A stretch of 64,000 nucleotides of DNA from Christensenella intestinihominis (lineage in GTDB: Bacteria > Bacillota > Clostridia > Christensenellales > Christensenellaceae), in contig NZ_MAIQ01000003.1 in assembly GCF_001678845.1 (NCBI RefSeq), forward strand, positions 1 to 64,000, written 5' to 3'. Made by a program: the position numbers and the translations under genes. Shown here in pieces: positions 41,473-49,583 of the stretch. The stretch's first letter is position 1, and every line of letters begins with the position of its first letter. The notes under the pieces are model-generated. The model made no database searches. It saw nothing but the letters and a program-made list of their open reading frames with translations, and was not told the DNA's origin.

Positions 41473-41670
41473 CATTTTTGTACCTCCTGCCCGCCCTTGC
41501 GGTATATATTTCAAATTTCCCCATGCGTCCCGGATTTATTCCCTTCCGAAACCGGGTTACATTAAAATACACAGCCCGCATTTTCATGAAACCGTTTTTT
41601 TACATTTTAATCTTTTTATCCGCCGCAACGCCGGAATCCCACCGGCCTTCCATTTTCCGCGCTGTATTTT

Positions 41671-41680
41671 ATGGTATAAT
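41671..41680 (+). promoter_or_regulatory. Extended -10 promoter of the GNAT gene
   Basis: TGGTATAAT (TATAAT at 41675-41680) 33 bp before the start; weak -35. Confidence 0.5.
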
Positions 41681-41712
41681 AACTTCTGATTCCTGTACTA
41701 AGAGGTGTTTTC

Positions 41713-42282
41713 ATGAATTCGTCCCAGCTCAGGCATTTTGCACGGTCGGGCGCGGAGAGCTTTGCCGGCGATCCGCTGTATGTAAGCTGTATTCCCGATG
41801 AAAAGGAACGCAAGAAAGTCCTTTACCACCTGCTGATGGTCCGCTTGTCCATTTCAAACAGGGAGGATATCCTTGTGGTCGATGAAAAGGAACGCGGCTT
41901 ATGCGTTTTCCGGCCCGCCGGTCAAAAATATTCCATCGGGGATTTTTTCCGCTGCTTTAACACCCTGCCTTTGATAACGCGGTATATCCTCCCGGCCATG
42001 CGGATTTTGTCGTTTTCCAACCGGCTCGATCATTCCGTGTTCGGCGAGAACACATTGCTGGTCGAGCCGGTATTTGTCGTGCCCGAATACCAGGGCCAGG
42101 GGGTTGCGACCGGCTTGATTTCCAAAAAAACGGAAGAGTTCAGAAAAGCGGGAATTCCCTGCGGACTTATGATCCAAAACAAAAATAATGTGGGTTTCTA
42201 TAAAAAATTAGGCTTTCACGTCATCAAAAAGGAATCCGTCGAAAGATATGGATTTGATAATTATTATATGAAAACGGAATAA
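41713..42282 (+). CDS. GNAT-family N-acetyltransferase
   Basis: 189 residues. Acetyl-CoA binding motif VFVVPEYQGQGVATGLISKKTEEF (V/I-x-x-x-x-Q-G-x-G/A) near residues 118-140, then GIPCGLMIQNKNNVGFYKKLGFHVI, the second GNAT hallmark. Transfers an acetyl group from acetyl-CoA to an amine; substrate not evident. AGAGGTG precedes the ATG. Single gene with a terminator shared with the convergent glycosyltransferase gene. Confidence 0.88.
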   Translation: MNSSQLRHFARSGAESFAGDPLYVSCIPDEKERKKVLYHLLMVRLSISNREDILVVDEKERGLCVFRPAGQKYSIGDFFRCFNTLPLITRYILPAMRILSFSNRLDHSVFGENTLLVEPVFVVPEYQGQGVATGLISKKTEEFRKAGIPCGLMIQNKNNVGFYKKLGFHVIKKESVERYGFDNYYMKTE

Positions 42283-42296
42283 CCGATGTTCCAAAC

Positions 42297-42323
42297 AAAA
42301 AAGGAGCCGCGTAAATACGCGGC
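42297..42323 (-). terminator. Terminator of the glycosyltransferase gene
   Basis: GCCGCGT / ACGCGGC stem with a short A/T loop, followed on the minus strand by TCC and six T residues. May act on both convergent genes. Confidence 0.75.
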
Positions 42324-42341
42324 CCCGCCGTTCTGTTCTGT

Positions 42342-43412
42342 TTACATCACGCGTGCGCCCACCGCACGCAGCGCCTTCTCATATTTTTCCTTGCAGTCCG
42401 AAAGCTCATATTCTTCCTTGATATCTCCGCGGGCAAGCTCGCCCATGTGCTCGCGCGCCGCTTTATTCCTAAGCTCCATCATGCAGTCGCAGCAGCGGTC
42501 CACATTTCCGACCTTCACAAGGTAGCCCGTTACGCCATTGAGGATATATTCGCTCGCACCCACCGTGTCCGACGCCACCACCGGCACCTCGCACGCCATG
42601 GATTCAATTCCCGGTACGCCGAAGGCCTCCGCGCTGCCCATCTGCACCGTCGCATCCATCGTATTCAAAACTGCCGGGATATCCGCATTCTTCACGTGTC
42701 CCGTAAATTCCACCTTATCGGCGATACCCATGCTTTGCGCTTTTTGCTTAAGATTGTTTTCAAGCGACCCCGTGCCCACGATCTTAAGGGTCGCCGCGCC
42801 CGTCGTTTTTTCGAGGTACTTCGCAAAAGCGTCCATCACAAGGTCGACGCCGTTCCCGTACTCAAGCGCTTTTAAAGAACCAAAGCACATCGAGTCCCCG
42901 GGCTTTTCCGTGTCGAGCTTTTTAAATACTTCCGTATCCACGCCAAACGGGGCTACAAAATATTGCTGCTCCTTTTTATAGAGGGACTGTACGCGCGTAA
43001 TCACATTCGGGGCCGCCGCCAGCACGCCGGACGCATGCTTCACGCTTTTCTTCACAAGGCCCTTTCCGCCGCGGTCCGCGCCCTCGTATACGTCGGGGCC
43101 AAGCACCGTTAAAAGCACATTCGGGGCCTTTGCCTTTGCCGCCAGCACGCCGTATGTCATCGCGCCGAATGCGTTTACCACGCCGAAGCCGCCGGACGCG
43201 AGGTCGCTTTTCAGCTGTGCCGCATTTTTCTTATAACCGCCCTGCGCCGTGGTGAACGGAAGGTATTTCACCGTTACCTTTTCGCTGAGTTCACCCTGCT
43301 CGTCCTTTTGCTCGGGCAAGGAAAAGACCGTAACGTCGTGATCCTCCGCGAACGCGTTCGCCCATTTGATTGTGTGCGGCGAATTTGCCGCCGCCAGAAA
43401 TGCGATTTTCAT
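42342..43412 (-). CDS. Group 1 glycosyltransferase (GT4-like)
   Basis: 356 residues, GT-B fold. N-terminal strand MKIAFLAAANSPHTIKWAN, middle VAPFGVDTEVFKKL (acceptor to donor hinge), then TLKIVGTGSLENNLKQKA, VEFTGHVKNADIPAVL, and the nucleotide-sugar site SAEAFGVPGIESMACEVPVVAS, which contains the EX7E pattern of GT4. Moves a sugar from a nucleotide donor to a surface or lipid acceptor. The gene begins 17 bp after the dapL stop and is probably in the same transcript, although the functions are not obviously linked. Confidence 0.88.
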   Translation of the reverse strand: MKIAFLAAANSPHTIKWANAFAEDHDVTVFSLPEQKDEQGELSEKVTVKYLPFTTAQGGYKKNAAQLKSDLASGGFGVVNAFGAMTYGVLAAKAKAPNVLLTVLGPDVYEGADRGGKGLVKKSVKHASGVLAAAPNVITRVQSLYKKEQQYFVAPFGVDTEVFKKLDTEKPGDSMCFGSLKALEYGNGVDLVMDAFAKYLEKTTGAATLKIVGTGSLENNLKQKAQSMGIADKVEFTGHVKNADIPAVLNTMDATVQMGSAEAFGVPGIESMACEVPVVASDTVGASEYILNGVTGYLVKVGNVDRCCDCMMELRNKAAREHMGELARGDIKEEYELSDCKEKYEKALRAVGARVM

Positions 43413-43429
43413 TATGATACTATCCTTTC

Positions 43430-44662
43430 CTACTTTAAATTTGCAAGGCGTTCAATTGCCTTTTCCGTATTTTCCTTGGTGTTGAACGCGGTCAGGCGGA
43501 AATATCCCTCGCCTGCGCTGCCAAAACCACTGCCCGGCGTTCCCACGACGTTCGCTTCCGAAAGGAGCTTGTCGAAGAAATCCCAGCTTTTCATATTGTC
43601 CGGCGTTTTCAGCCACACATAGGGGGAATTGACCCCGCCGTATGCCGTAATACCGATTTTTTCAAGTCCCTCGCGGATGATCTTCGCGTTTTCAAGATAG
43701 AACGCAATGGTTTCGTCCACCTGCTTTTTGCCTTCCGCCGAATAAACCGCCGCCGCGCCGCGCTGCACGATATAGGAAACGCCGTTGAATTTGGTCGTGT
43801 GCCGCCGCAGCCACATCGCGTTCATGCTCACCTTCTCGCCCCTGCTGTTTTCGCCCATGAGTTCTTTGGGGACGATGGTATACGCACAGCGCGTGCCCGT
43901 AAAGCCCGCCGTCTTGGAAAAGCTGCGGAATTCAATCGCGCACGTCTTTGCCCCGTCAATTTCATAAATGCTGTGCGGTACGTTTTCATCCGTAATAAAA
44001 TGTTCGTACGCGCCGTCAAAGAGAATCAGCGCGCCCGTTTCGTTGGCCCAGTCCACCCAGACCTTAAGCTCCGCTTTCGTCATTGCCGTGCCCGTCGGGT
44101 TGTTGGGCGAGCACAGATACATCACGTCCACCTTTTTCCCGGGAAGCGCGGGCACAAAGCCGTTTTCCGCCGTGGTGGGGATGTAGGTGATCTCCGTGAA
44201 TTTGCCGGTCTCCCCGTCAAATTCACCCGAGCGGCCCGCCATCACGTTGGTATCCACATATACGGGATACACCGGGTCTGTCACGCCGATTTTGCAGCCC
44301 GGCGCAAGCAGTTCCTGGATGTTGCCCGTATCGCATTTGCTGCCGTCCGACACAAAAATTTCATCCATGCCGATCTCCACCCCGCGCGCCGCATAGTCGT
44401 TCTCGCGGATGGCCGCGCGCAGGAACTCGTAACCCTGCTCCGGACCATAACCCATAAATGTTTTCTCGTCCGCCATTTCCTGTGTCGCCGCGTCGATCGC
44501 CTGCAATACCGCGGGCGCAAGCGGCCTTGTCACGTCGCCAATGCCGAGGCGGATAATTTCTTTATCGGGGTTCGCTTCCGTATACTCGCTTACCCTGTGC
44601 GCAATCTCCGAAAATAAATAGCTTCCCTGGAGACGGCCAAAATTGTCGTTTACCTTAAACAT
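43430..44662 (-). CDS. dapL: LL-diaminopimelate aminotransferase
   Basis: 410 residues, the typical DapL size, from ATG 44662 (AGGAG eight bases upstream). Diagnostic features: [16 protein letters not shown] near the N-terminus, [44 protein letters not shown], and the PLP lysine in [18 protein letters not shown] (about Lys249). Converts tetrahydrodipicolinate directly to LL-diaminopimelate for lysine and peptidoglycan, with PLP as cofactor. Expected in anaerobes lacking the succinylase or acetylase branches. Confidence 0.96.
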   Translation of the reverse strand: MFKVNDNFGRLQGSYLFSEIAHRVSEYTEANPDKEIIRLGIGDVTRPLAPAVLQAIDAATQEMADEKTFMGYGPEQGYEFLRAAIRENDYAARGVEIGMDEIFVSDGSKCDTGNIQELLAPGCKIGVTDPVYPVYVDTNVMAGRSGEFDGETGKFTEITYIPTTAENGFVPALPGKKVDVMYLCSPNNPTGTAMTKAELKVWVDWANETGALILFDGAYEHFITDENVPHSIYEIDGAKTCAIEFRSFSKTAGFTGTRCAYTIVPKELMGENSRGEKVSMNAMWLRRHTTKFNGVSYIVQRGAAAVYSAEGKKQVDETIAFYLENAKIIREGLEKIGITAYGGVNSPYVWLKTPDNMKSWDFFDKLLSEANVVGTPGSGFGSAGEGYFRLTAFNTKENTEKAIERLANLK

Positions 44663-44725
44663 AGTTCTTTCTCCTGTCCCTTCCACGGACGCGCAGGCGT
44701 CCGGTTATTCAGCCAATACAGTGCT

Positions 44726-44755
44726 ATTGTAACCCATCTTCCGCATAAAACTCAA
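44726..44755 (-). promoter_or_regulatory. Promoter and leader hairpin of dapL
   Basis: Minus strand: -35 TTGAGT (44750-44755), 18-bp spacer, -10 TACAAT (44726-44731). Within the leader CGGACGC-GCAG-GCGTCCG (44686-44703) forms a 7-bp hairpin close to the ribosome site. No lysine-riboswitch-sized leader is present. Confidence 0.5.
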
Positions 44756-44963
44756 TAGATTTCATGAAATTAACGCAACGCCTCGCGTGCGGCAAACGAT
44801 TTACCGGAAAAATTCCCCCTATGGCCGTTTTTTATACCGCTTTCCGGAGCCTTTTCCATGCACGCTGCAAAATCCGGCGCCGCTTTCCCAAAAATCCCTT
44901 GCGAAAAAAATGCGTATGTTGTATGTTTATTCTAATGAAGATAATAAAAGGACGGGGCTTCTC

Positions 44964-45944
44964 ATGAAATATGCAATCATCGGCACTTCCTGGATCACGC
45001 AGGCCTTTATCGACAGCGCGAACACGCTGACGGATTTTACGCTGGGCGGCGTCTATTCGCGCAGTCTTTCGCATGCGGTGGAATTCGCTTCCAAAAACAA
45101 TTGCGATTACGCTTACGACGACCTGACCACGCTTGCAAAGAGCGGTGTGGACGCGGTTTATATCGCAAGCCCAAACTCCCTGCATTACGAGCAGGCCAAA
45201 TTGTTTCTTACGCACGGCAAGCATGTCATTTGCGAAAAGCCCGCCGCCGTATGGCCCGAGCAGCTTCGTGAACTGCACGACCTCGCGCAGGAAAACGGCC
45301 TCGTATTTATGGAAGCCATTATGATGCTCCACCAGCCCCATCTCGGCACGGTGAAAGAGGCCCTCAAAAAGCTGGGGAAAATCGGCATGGCGCGCTTCGA
45401 TTTCTGCCAGTATTCCTCGCGCTACAAATTGTACCTCGAGGGCGGCCTGCCGAATATCTTTAACCCGGAATTTGCAACCGGGTGCATGATGGACCTGGGG
45501 ATATATGTCGTTTATCCCGCCCTGTGCCTGTTTGGCCGCCCAAAAGAAATCATTACGCGTGCCACCCTGCTTCCCTCCGGCGTGGACGCCGGCTTTGCCA
45601 GCCTGTTCGTGTACGAGGATAAACAGGTTGTGCTCACGGCTTCCAAGGCGGCGGAAGACCGCATCGGTTCCGAAATCCTCGGCGACCGGGGCACCATGAC
45701 CATTGACGCGCTGTTCGAGCTTTCAAAAATCGGTATTGAATATACCAACGGCAAAAAAGAGCCCATTATCGGCGAAGTTTCACGCCTTACGCTGATGGCA
45801 AACGAAGCCAGGGATTTTATCCGCTATATAAAGCATCCCCAGGAGTCCGCGCAGGAGCTCCGGGACGCGCAGCAGCTTTCCCTCGACGTACTCGAGGCCC
45901 TGACCGAAATGCGCAGGCAGGCGGGCGTTTCCTTCCCCAGGTAA
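44964..45944 (+). CDS. Gfo/Idh/MocA-family oxidoreductase
   Basis: 326 residues from ATG 44964; a longer in-frame extension upstream has no ribosome site and is mostly non-coding in character. Rossmann start MKYAIIGTSWITQAF (GxxxxT form, not GxGxxG), then VDAVYIASPNSLHYEQ and the family EKP motif in KHVICEKPAA, followed by FMEAIMMLHQPHLG and the second domain (FATGCMMDLGIYVVYPAL). Reads as a sugar or inositol dehydrogenase-like enzyme using NAD(P). Single gene, terminator at 46012-46040. Confidence 0.88.
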   Translation: MKYAIIGTSWITQAFIDSANTLTDFTLGGVYSRSLSHAVEFASKNNCDYAYDDLTTLAKSGVDAVYIASPNSLHYEQAKLFLTHGKHVICEKPAAVWPEQLRELHDLAQENGLVFMEAIMMLHQPHLGTVKEALKKLGKIGMARFDFCQYSSRYKLYLEGGLPNIFNPEFATGCMMDLGIYVVYPALCLFGRPKEIITRATLLPSGVDAGFASLFVYEDKQVVLTASKAAEDRIGSEILGDRGTMTIDALFELSKIGIEYTNGKKEPIIGEVSRLTLMANEARDFIRYIKHPQESAQELRDAQQLSLDVLEALTEMRRQAGVSFPR

Positions 45945-46011
45945 AATCCTGCCGGGGTGCCGGTTTTGACGGTTGTCCAAATTCGCATACAAATAAAATA
46001 GACAGGAAAGC

Positions 46012-46040
46012 AAAAGAGGGAAACGGTGTCTCCCTCTTTT
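46012..46040 (+). terminator. Terminator of the Gfo/Idh gene
   Basis: AAAAGAGGGA / TCCCTCTTTT stem ending in a T-run on the plus strand, 68 bp past the stop. Confidence 0.75.
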
Positions 46041-46091
46041 ATTCTTTCGCGTCTTTTTCCGCGTAGTTATACGCTTTTTTGCCGCCCGCGG

Positions 46092-46120
46092 TTGAAGAAA
46101 CCGTCTTTTTTTGTTATACT
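46092..46120 (+). promoter_or_regulatory. Promoter of the DUF1538/PII cluster
   Basis: -35 TTGAAG (46092-46097), 17-bp spacer, -10 TATACT (46115-46120). An 85-nt leader follows. Confidence 0.65.
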
Positions 46121-46206
46121 GTCCATAAAGTTGTCTATGACAAACTGTTTTGTGAAGCTGTTTACTGTCTATTATAAATGAAAAAAAGCGGAGAGGTTTA
46201 TTCTGT

Positions 46207-47730
46207 TTGAATAAGAATTTAGCGGCAAAATTTAAAGAGGCCCTCGTATCGGTTCTGCCGATCACTGCCATCGTTTTGCTGCTCAATTTTACCGTTGCTC
46301 CCATGACGGGCGGTACAATTGCGCTCTTTCTTGTGGGCGCGCTGCTCCTGATCGTAGGTATGGCGCTTTTTTCCCTCGGCGCGGACATCGCCATGATGCC
46401 GATGGGCGAGCGGATCGGTTCCCAGCTTACCAAAACGCGCAAGCTTGGGCTGCTGGTCGTCGTCGCGCTTATTATGGGCATTGCCATCACCATGGCGGAG
46501 CCCGATTTGCAGGTGCTCGCGGACCAGGTCCCCTCGGTTCCGAATATGGTCCTCATCGTCGCGGTTGCGGTGGGGGTCGGCCTGTTCCTCGTGCTTGCGC
46601 TCCTGCGCATCATCTTCCAGAAGAAGCTTGCCGTCATCCTGATTTTGCTTTACGCGGCTGTGTTCGGCCTTGCCATTTTTACCTCCGAGGACTTCCTCGC
46701 CGTGGCCTTTGATTCGGGCGGCGTAACCACCGGCCCCATTACGGTGCCTTTCATCCTTTCCCTCGGCGTCGGCGTCGCGGCGGTGCGCGGCGGGCGCAAC
46801 GCCCAGGAGGACAGCTTTGGCCTCGTCGCCATCTGCTCGGTCGGCCCCATTCTCGTAGTCATGATTATGGGCATGCTTTTCAATTCGTCGGGCGGCTTTG
46901 CGGCCGATCTCTCCATCCCTGAAGTAAACGATTTCGCAGGCCTCATGCACGCGTTCGGCGAAGGCTTCCCCGAATATTTCCGCGATGTCGGCATTGCCAT
47001 CGCGCCTATTATCGCATTTTTTATTATTTTCCAGGTCATATTTTTAAAGCTGCCGAAAACGCAGCTCTTAAAAATGGCTGTCGGTATGGCTTACACCTAT
47101 ATCGGCCTTGTTCTGTTCCTCACCGGGGTAAGCGTCGGCTTCATGCCCGTCGGCAACTATCTCGGCGCGCAAATCGGTTCCCTCGGTTATAATTGGGTGC
47201 TGATTCCGCTCGGTATGGTCATGGGCTTTTTTGTGGTCATGGCCGAGCCCGCGGTCCATGTTTTAAACAAACAGGTGGAAGAAATCACCGTCGGGGCAAT
47301 CTCCCGGAAATCCATGCTTTTAAGCCTTTCCATCGGCGTTGCGGTGTCGGTGGGGCTCGCTATGGTGCGCGTGGTGACGGGCCTCAGCATTTGGTACTTC
47401 CTTGTGCCCGGCTATGCCATTGCCCTCGGCCTTTCCTTCTTTGTACCGAAAATTTTTACAGCCATCGCGTTTGACTCGGGCGGCGTCGCGTCCGGCCCGA
47501 TGACCGCCACCTTCCTGCTTCCCTTCGCAATGGGCGCATGCAGCGCGGTGGGCGGCAACATGCTGACGGACGCGTTCGGCATCGTTGCCATGGTCGCCAT
47601 GACCCCGCTCGTTACAATCCAGATTATGGGTCTTTATTACAAAATCAAAACCAGGAATGATTCGGCGCAGCTCACAAAGGGTATCAAAGAAGCAGCGGCG
47701 GCGGACGAAGATGAGATCATCGATCTTTAA
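46207..47730 (+). CDS. DUF1538-family integral membrane protein
   Basis: 507 residues starting at TTG with GGAGAGG about ten bases upstream. Two similar halves, each with about six helices. Duplicated motifs: FSLGADIAMMPMGERIGS versus VGFMPVGNYLGAQIGS; VVVALIMGIAITMAEPDLQVLADQV versus GMVMGFFVVMAEPAVHVLNKQVEEI; and AVAFDSGGVTTGPITVPF versus AIAFDSGGVASGPMTATF. The repeated FDSGGVxxGP loops look like re-entrant substrate loops. The family is of unknown function; the tandem PII-like genes behind it suggest a regulated transporter, perhaps of a nitrogen compound or ion. Confidence 0.88.
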   Translation: MNKNLAAKFKEALVSVLPITAIVLLLNFTVAPMTGGTIALFLVGALLLIVGMALFSLGADIAMMPMGERIGSQLTKTRKLGLLVVVALIMGIAITMAEPDLQVLADQVPSVPNMVLIVAVAVGVGLFLVLALLRIIFQKKLAVILILLYAAVFGLAIFTSEDFLAVAFDSGGVTTGPITVPFILSLGVGVAAVRGGRNAQEDSFGLVAICSVGPILVVMIMGMLFNSSGGFAADLSIPEVNDFAGLMHAFGEGFPEYFRDVGIAIAPIIAFFIIFQVIFLKLPKTQLLKMAVGMAYTYIGLVLFLTGVSVGFMPVGNYLGAQIGSLGYNWVLIPLGMVMGFFVVMAEPAVHVLNKQVEEITVGAISRKSMLLSLSIGVAVSVGLAMVRVVTGLSIWYFLVPGYAIALGLSFFVPKIFTAIAFDSGGVASGPMTATFLLPFAMGACSAVGGNMLTDAFGIVAMVAMTPLVTIQIMGLYYKIKTRNDSAQLTKGIKEAAAADEDEIIDL

Positions 47731-47746
47731 AGGGGGAGGAATATTT

Positions 47747-48142
47747 ATGGCGGAACCGATGCACCGGAAAATCAAAATGCTGATTACCATCATAGACCGC
47801 GAAAAAGGCGAGGACGTCGTACGTGCGCTGCGGGGCGAAGGGCTTCACTATAATATGATGCTTATGGGCCGCGGCACCGCGCCTTCCGAGCTCCTTGACA
47901 TTTTGGGGCTTGGCGAAACGGAAAAATATGTTATACTGAGCTTTATAAAGGAAGAAAAGGTCCCGCAGGTCATGCATATGCTGGAAACGCGCCACGAGCT
48001 GTGCGAGGCAGGGAACGGCATCGCTTTCACCATCCCCCTCGGCAGTGTCGGCGGGCCGACGACGCTTATGTTTCTCTCACAATTGGCTGAAAGGTTGAAG
48101 GAAGAGGGTAATATCCATGGAAACATCCCAAAGAGAATTTGA
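47747..48142 (+). CDS. PII-like regulatory protein (first of two)
   Basis: 131 residues from ATG 47747 (GGGGGAGGAA site). The ferredoxin-like PII fold is recognisable: MLITIIDREKGEDVVRALRGEG, LHYNMMLMGRGTAPSELLDILGLG, KYVILSFIKEEKVPQVMHML, NGIAFTIPLGSVGG. It lacks the tyrosine-bearing T-loop of GlnB and the classical GKxGDGKIF sequence. The gene starts 16 bp after the DUF1538 gene and overlaps the next PII-like gene by 26 bp, so all three are translated together. It probably senses a nucleotide or metabolite and gates the membrane protein. Confidence 0.82.
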   Translation: MAEPMHRKIKMLITIIDREKGEDVVRALRGEGLHYNMMLMGRGTAPSELLDILGLGETEKYVILSFIKEEKVPQVMHMLETRHELCEAGNGIAFTIPLGSVGGPTTLMFLSQLAERLKEEGNIHGNIPKRI

Positions 48143-48452
48143 ACTGGTAATTACGATTGTGAACCGTGGGTTTGCCGACGAGGTTATGGACGCGGCAAAG
48201 GCGGCGGGTGCGACGGGCGGCACCGTATTATATGCGCGGGGCACGGGCATACACGAAGCAGAGCAATTCTTCGGCATTACCATCCAGCCGGAAAAAGAGG
48301 TCGTCCTCATCCTGGCAAAGCACGAAACCCGCAACGCCATCATGAAGGCCATCTGCAAGGGCGCGGGCCTCACCACCGAGGGCCACGGGCTTTCCTTTTC
48401 CCTGCCGGTGGACGATGTGATGGGCATCGTGCATATGAACAGGGAAGGATAA
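48117..48452 (+). CDS. PII-like regulatory protein (second of two)
   Basis: 111 residues, close to the 112 of GlnB. PII features: FELVITIVNRGFADEVMDAAKAAGATGGTVL at the first strand-helix unit, the short T-loop-like ARGTGIHEAEQFFGITIQPEKEVVLIL, and GLTTEGHGLSFSLPVDDVMGI. It is more PII-like than its neighbour but again lacks the long T-loop and uridylylation tyrosine. GAGGG precedes the ATG. Together with the 47747 product it might form homo- or hetero-trimers. Confidence 0.85.
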   Translation: METSQREFELVITIVNRGFADEVMDAAKAAGATGGTVLYARGTGIHEAEQFFGITIQPEKEVVLILAKHETRNAIMKAICKGAGLTTEGHGLSFSLPVDDVMGIVHMNREG

Positions 48453-48504
48453 GGCTCTTCTTTGGTATCGCCCCGGATAATTTTTGGAAATTTGGATGAT
48501 ACAC

Positions 48505-48538
48505 AAAAAAGCCTGAAATAATATTTCCGGCTTTTTTT
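48505..48538. terminator. Bidirectional terminator
   Basis: AAAAAAGCC...GGCTTTTTT with inner GAAA/TTTC pairing, between the convergent PII-like (+) and nucleoside hydrolase (-) genes. T-runs exist on both strands. Confidence 0.8.
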
Positions 48539-48547
48539 GTACATCGT

Positions 48548-49489
48548 TTAAAATACAGACGCAAACTCTTCAAAAAACGCATCCGGGTTTACTTCGTAAG
48601 CGACCTCATGCCTTCCGTTCTCATCCTCTTCAAAAAACGTATATCCCAGGAGGTCCCTGCTGGTCGTTTCTACGGTAATATTCCCTCTTTGGAACTTACA
48701 GATATTCTCGTTAAAGATCGTCGCGATAGCAACCGGATCATGGTAGCATAATTTCTTCGCTTCCAGCGGATCGTAGTCAATCCACGCTTTCGACATTTCA
48801 ACCAGAATCGGCGGCATTTTTTTGGCCAGCGTATCTTTAAACTGCTCCGGCGTAAGATATACCTGTTGCGTAATATCCTCCCCGACAGCCCGGAAAAGCG
48901 GCAGGGTATGCCCCATCACCATAGCGGTCGCGTAACCGTCAATGCTTCCGTTCCAGTCCAAATTGCATCCCTTGGTCGCGATGCTGTAGGAATTATCGTT
49001 TACCTTTTTTGTCCACGTCCTCAACTTATACTGGGAATATTTCCCTCCCATCATATACATCCCCTTAAGAAGAGACGGCAGCTCGGGGTCCATCTGGAAC
49101 AGTACGCCGATATTGCTGAGCGGCCCGATTGTCGCCAGGATAATTTCACCTGGGTTCTCCCGAATTGTCTGCTGCAAAAAATGCAGCGCCTGGTTCATCG
49201 GGAACTCTTCCTTATGTTCCCAGTGGTCCAGCAAATGTGTCTGGGGGCAAAAGCTCTGATGCTGCTTTTTCAGGATGCACGTTTCCAGCCCGGGATAAAT
49301 CGGTATGTCCGGCTTTCCCATGGAATTACACACCGCGCTGACAAGCTTTGCCCGCGGCACGGCGTCCCCGGTGACGGTTGTAACTCCAATCAGGTCGCTT
49401 TCAGGATGCGCGCACAGGTAAGCGATTGCGCATGCGTCGTCCATATCCTGTCCAATATCAGTGTCCAATAGAATTTTCTGTTTCGCCAT
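48548..49489 (-). CDS. Inosine/uridine-preferring nucleoside hydrolase family protein
   Basis: 313 residues. The calcium-binding N-terminus LLDTDIGQDMDDACAIAYL is the family signature (DxDxGxDxDDxxA). ATIGPLSNIGVLF, and the later NLDWNGSIDGYATAMVM and CYHDPVAIATIF (His-Asp-Pro of the active site) complete it. The family hydrolyses the N-glycosidic bond of ribonucleosides, freeing ribose and base. It is the last gene of carbohydrate region 3, behind the binding protein, so the ABC system may import a nucleoside or ribose-like sugar. GGAG site clear. Confidence 0.92.
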   Translation of the reverse strand: MAKQKILLDTDIGQDMDDACAIAYLCAHPESDLIGVTTVTGDAVPRAKLVSAVCNSMGKPDIPIYPGLETCILKKQHQSFCPQTHLLDHWEHKEEFPMNQALHFLQQTIRENPGEIILATIGPLSNIGVLFQMDPELPSLLKGMYMMGGKYSQYKLRTWTKKVNDNSYSIATKGCNLDWNGSIDGYATAMVMGHTLPLFRAVGEDITQQVYLTPEQFKDTLAKKMPPILVEMSKAWIDYDPLEAKKLCYHDPVAIATIFNENICKFQRGNITVETTSRDLLGYTFFEEDENGRHEVAYEVNPDAFFEEFASVF

Positions 49490-49521
49490 ATTTAAACTCC
49501 TCTCCGTATTTCTTTTGAAAC

Positions 49522-49551
49522 CCGGCGTCCGCTATAGCTTCCGGACGCCGG
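49522..49551 (-). promoter_or_regulatory. Intercistronic hairpin after the binding-protein gene
   Basis: CCGGCGTCCG / CGGACGCCGG stem (10 bp) with a 10-nt loop between the binding protein and nucleoside hydrolase genes; no T-run. Third instance of a GC-rich hairpin directly after a sugar-binding-protein gene in this window. Confidence 0.6.
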
Positions 49552-49583
49552 ATTATCCACAGGTTGCTCCTGTCTCGCGCGTA

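Noticed and set aside
44787-44963. 59-codon extension of the Gfo/Idh protein
   Set aside because: No ribosome site, and the Rossmann fold begins exactly at ATG 44964.
46219-46950. 243-codon minus-strand frame opposite DUF1538
   Set aside because: His/Arg/Asp-rich antisense product; the sense product has duplicated membrane motifs and a matching promoter.
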